A DNA stretch of 9,211 nt from Miltoncostaeaceae bacterium (GTDB taxonomy: Bacteria; Actinomycetota; Thermoleophilia; Miltoncostaeales; Miltoncostaeaceae): contig JAUVQP010000048.1 of NCBI GenBank assembly GCA_030598075.1, positions 1-9,211 of the forward strand, read 5' to 3'. Positions 8,168 to 9,211 of this stretch are shown piece after piece (within the stretch, counting starts at the first letter, position 1; the number at the start of each line of letters is the position of its first letter). A program made the position numbers and the translations under genes. Below the pieces are notes generated by a model. That model had not been told where the DNA came from and searched no databases. It was given only the letters and a program-made list of their open reading frames with translations.

Positions 8168-8585
8168 GTTCGGACACCCCCTCTTCGTGCAGCTCGGCGA
8201 AGCACCCGTCGAGCAGGTCAGGGTTCCAGACCTCGAGGTACTCCCCGTTTCCCACGACCTTGGCGCGACCGTCCAGCCGGGCGTGCTCCCGTAGCTCTGG
8301 CGGAACCAGGATGCGGCCCTGGCGGTCGAGATCCTGATCGTAGGCCCCGCCGAGCAGGTAGCGGCGAAGGAGCCGCTGGTCGTCGTCGAGAACGTTCATC
8401 GCGCCGAAGGTGTGCTCGATGAGGGTGGGCCACTCGGGACGCGGAACCAGGATGAGCCCCTGATCGAACCACCGTCCGAGCACCGCTCCACCCGCGAAGG
8501 AATCGCGCAGTCGGGCGGGCACGGCCAAGCGGAAGCGGCTGTCGAGGCTGCATTCATAGGTACCGCTGAGTAGCCGAACTCCCAT
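8133..8585 (-). CDS. mraZ: MraZ, transcriptional regulator of the dcw operon
   Basis: A 150-residue DNA-binding protein with two SpoVT-AbrB-type halves. The first contains LDSRFRLAVPARLR (14-27), the second LDRQGRILVPPELR (86-99). The segment YLLGGAYDQDLDRQGR joins them as is usual in MraZ, and the length is typical. In known cases MraZ forms ring-shaped oligomers and binds tandem TGGGN boxes upstream of its own gene, acting as an autorepressor. Such boxes lie directly upstream here. The start is ATG 8585-8583. It has no Shine-Dalgarno sequence but sits about nine bases after a TAnnnT -10 box, so a leaderless or near-leaderless mRNA is likely. The first AbrB motif reads DSRFR where D-x-K/R-G-R is usual. 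The 3' end overlaps rsmH by 35 bases. Confidence 0.96.
   Translation of the reverse strand: MGVRLLSGTYECSLDSRFRLAVPARLRDSFAGGAVLGRWFDQGLILVPRPEWPTLIEHTFGAMNVLDDDQRLLRRYLLGGAYDQDLDRQGRILVPPELREHARLDGRAKVVGNGEYLEVWNPDLLDGCFAELHEEGVSERAKRLAATRGS
8177..8183 (-). promoter_or_regulatory. Ribosome binding site of rsmH
   Basis: Minus-strand GAGGGGG is followed by nine bases and then GTG at 8167-8165. The site lies inside the mraZ coding sequence and supports the longer rsmH start. Confidence 0.55.
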
Positions 8586-8590
8586 CGCGT

Positions 8591-8616
8591 CCCCACGCTA
8601 CCCCACTTCTCCCCAC
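8591..8616 (-). promoter_or_regulatory. MraZ operator: three tandem GTGGGG boxes
   Basis: On the minus strand GTGGGG occurs at 8616-8611, 8606-8601 and 8596-8591, an exact 10-base period. Read as TGGGG with five-base spacers, this is the known MraZ-binding arrangement. A fourth GTGGGG lies upstream at 8638-8633, 22 bases away and out of phase. TGGGA at 8584-8580 runs over the start codon. The boxes occupy the promoter spacer and -10, so binding should block RNA polymerase. Confidence 0.88.
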
Positions 8617-8623
8617 GAGGCAA
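8595..8623 (-). promoter_or_regulatory. Predicted mraZ/dcw operon promoter
   Basis: The -35 is TTGCCT (8623-8618, four of six matches to TTGACA). A 17-base spacer separates it from -10 TAGCGT (8600-8595, which fits TAnnnT). The predicted transcription start falls within a few bases of the mraZ ATG. The MraZ boxes overlap the spacer and the -10. Confidence 0.6.
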
Positions 8624-8742
8624 CGCGAACGACCCCACCGGAACGACCTCTCACCACCCGAGATGCCCGCAATGGACGTTGCGCGAAGGGGCTGTCGCAG
8701 CCGGATCCGTTGCGCAGGACCGGCCCGCGTTGCAGACCGCCG

Positions 8743-8760
8743 TGCGAACACTTGTTCGCA
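8743..8760. promoter_or_regulatory. LexA (SOS) box
   Basis: TGCGAACACTTGTTCGCA is an 18-base perfect inverted repeat with seven-base arms and an ACTT centre. Its core CGAAC-N4-GTTCG matches the LexA operator of Bacillus and Actinobacteria. It overlaps the -35 of the predicted plus-strand promoter and lies about 120 bases upstream of the mraZ -35, so control of the plus-strand gene is the simplest reading. Confidence 0.85.
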
Positions 8761-8780
8761 TCCGGGCGAGCGCCTAGCGT
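8752..8780 (+). promoter_or_regulatory. Predicted LexA-controlled promoter for the divergent gene
   Basis: The -35 TTGTTC (8752-8757) is formed by the right half of the LexA box. A 17-base spacer follows, then -10 TAGCGT (8775-8780). The predicted start is about 8787-8789, at the ATG of the plus-strand ORF, implying a leaderless mRNA. The -10 hexamer and spacer length are the same as in the mraZ promoter. Confidence 0.6.
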
Positions 8781-8788
8781 GGCCGGTC

Positions 8789-9166
8789 ATGAGCCTCCCC
8801 GCCTCACACCACCGCGCCGACGCCTGCGCCGACGCTCCCACGATCCCCCAGCCGCGCACGGAGCTTCGCCTCGCCACAACGCCGCCCCGGCGCCGCATCG
8901 CCCGCGGTGTGGCCGGCTACGCGGGCGGGATGGCGGCGGGCTTCGTCGTGCTGGCAGGAGCATCCGTCCCCGCGGGCCCCGCGGTCGTCGCCGGCCAGGC
9001 GAAGCTCGCGTTCGTCGCGGCCGTCGTCGCCGGCCTGGCGGCTGTGGCCGCGAGAGCCCGCCGACGGGGTGGCCGAGAGCCTGTCTCGGGACCACAGTCC
9101 GGAGAACCTGCGGGCCGTCAGCCCACGGTGCGGGTGAACGTGCGGCTTCCCTCCATGCGCCGGTAG
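8789..9166 (+). CDS. Small putative membrane protein, candidate SOS-regulated gene
   Basis: A 125-residue ORF that I do not recognise. The first 40 residues are polar and Pro/Arg-rich, ending in PPRRRIARG. Two hydrophobic stretches follow (about 41-60 and 66-88), then a basic RARRRGGR (89-96) and a hydrophilic tail. Basic residues on both sides suggest a membrane hairpin with both ends in the cytoplasm. Third codon positions are mostly G or C up to about residue 92, as in neighbouring genes, and less so in the tail. The ATG at 8789 is favoured over an in-frame ATG at 8663 because a TAnnnT -10 lies eight bases before it and the upstream codons would run through the LexA box. No Shine-Dalgarno sequence is seen, consistent with a leaderless mRNA. 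There is no LysM or other named domain. SOS-induced division inhibitors in other bacteria are also small membrane proteins, but that role is inference. It overlaps the convergent gene by 49 bases. Confidence 0.58.
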   Translation: MSLPASHHRADACADAPTIPQPRTELRLATTPPRRRIARGVAGYAGGMAAGFVVLAGASVPAGPAVVAGQAKLAFVAAVVAGLAAVAARARRRGGREPVSGPQSGEPAGRQPTVRVNVRLPSMRR

Positions 9167-9211
9167 ACCTCGAGGAAGTCGATCGAGTAGTCGAAGTCGT
9201 CCTGCTCGGCC
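9118..9211 (-). CDS. C-terminal end of an unrecognised protein (5' part outside window)
   Basis: The last 30 codons before a TGA at 9120-9118 encode an acidic, aromatic-containing tail that includes DDFDYSIDFLEVYRRMEG and ends in TRTVG. Almost every third codon position is G or C and the composition looks like real protein rather than the Arg/Pro-rich shadows found elsewhere. Too little is present to name a family. It runs convergent to the plus-strand ORF, overlapping its last 49 bases, with no terminator visible between them. Confidence 0.55.
   Translation of the reverse strand, partial: AEQDDFDYSIDFLEVYRRMEGSRTFTRTVG

Noticed and set aside
8690..8702. Small hairpin GGCTG-TCG-CAGCC as a terminator
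   Set aside because: The stem has only five base pairs, no T-run follows, and it lies upstream of both divergent genes where no terminator is needed.
8663..8788. Longer start for the plus-strand ORF at ATG 8663
   Set aside because: The extra 42 codons would run through the LexA box and promoter and show weaker coding bias. The ATG at 8789 fits the promoter position.

Overview
The window is the first part of a division and cell wall (dcw) cluster, read almost entirely on the minus strand. From right to left the order is mraZ, rsmH, ftsL, ftsI, murE, murF, mraY and murD, and murD runs off the left edge. The very high GC content and near-saturated G/C in third codon positions fit a high-GC actinobacterium. 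So do the frequent GTG and TTG starts, the TAnnnT type -10 boxes close to start codons, and a Gram-positive type LexA box. A Thermoleophilia-like lineage is my guess only. MurE carries the DNPR motif, which points to diaminopimelate peptidoglycan.

Layout: 1-1277 murD (3' end missing); 1274-2251 mraY; 2236-3552 murF; 3549-5021 murE (a longer start at 5057 is possible); 5059-6801 ftsI; 6798-7199 ftsL; 7196-8167 rsmH; 8133-8585 mraZ. Four junctions are 4-base stop/start overlaps (three GTGA, one ATGA), mraZ/rsmH and murF/mraY overlap by 35 and 16 bases, and I see no internal terminator. This fits one co-transcribed, translationally coupled operon. MraZ is the operon regulator. RsmH methylates 16S rRNA. 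FtsL and FtsI belong to the septal synthase complex. MurE, MurF and MurD build the UDP-MurNAc-peptide, and MraY transfers it to the lipid carrier.

The most interesting part is the 203-base divergent region 8586-8788. On the mraZ side there are three GTGGGG boxes at exact 10-base spacing (8591-8616), lying within the spacer and -10 of a promoter whose predicted transcript starts at or within a few bases of the mraZ ATG. This is a clear MraZ autoregulatory operator. On the other side a perfect 18-base LexA box (8743-8760) covers the -35 of a second promoter with the same -10 hexamer and the same 17-base spacer. That promoter points at a plus-strand ORF (8789-9166) for a 125-residue protein with two predicted membrane segments. 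An SOS-controlled small membrane protein facing the division operon is a reasonable candidate for a DNA-damage division checkpoint, but that role is inferred from context.

At the right edge, the last 30 codons of an unrecognised minus-strand gene end at 9118 and overlap the tail of the plus-strand ORF.
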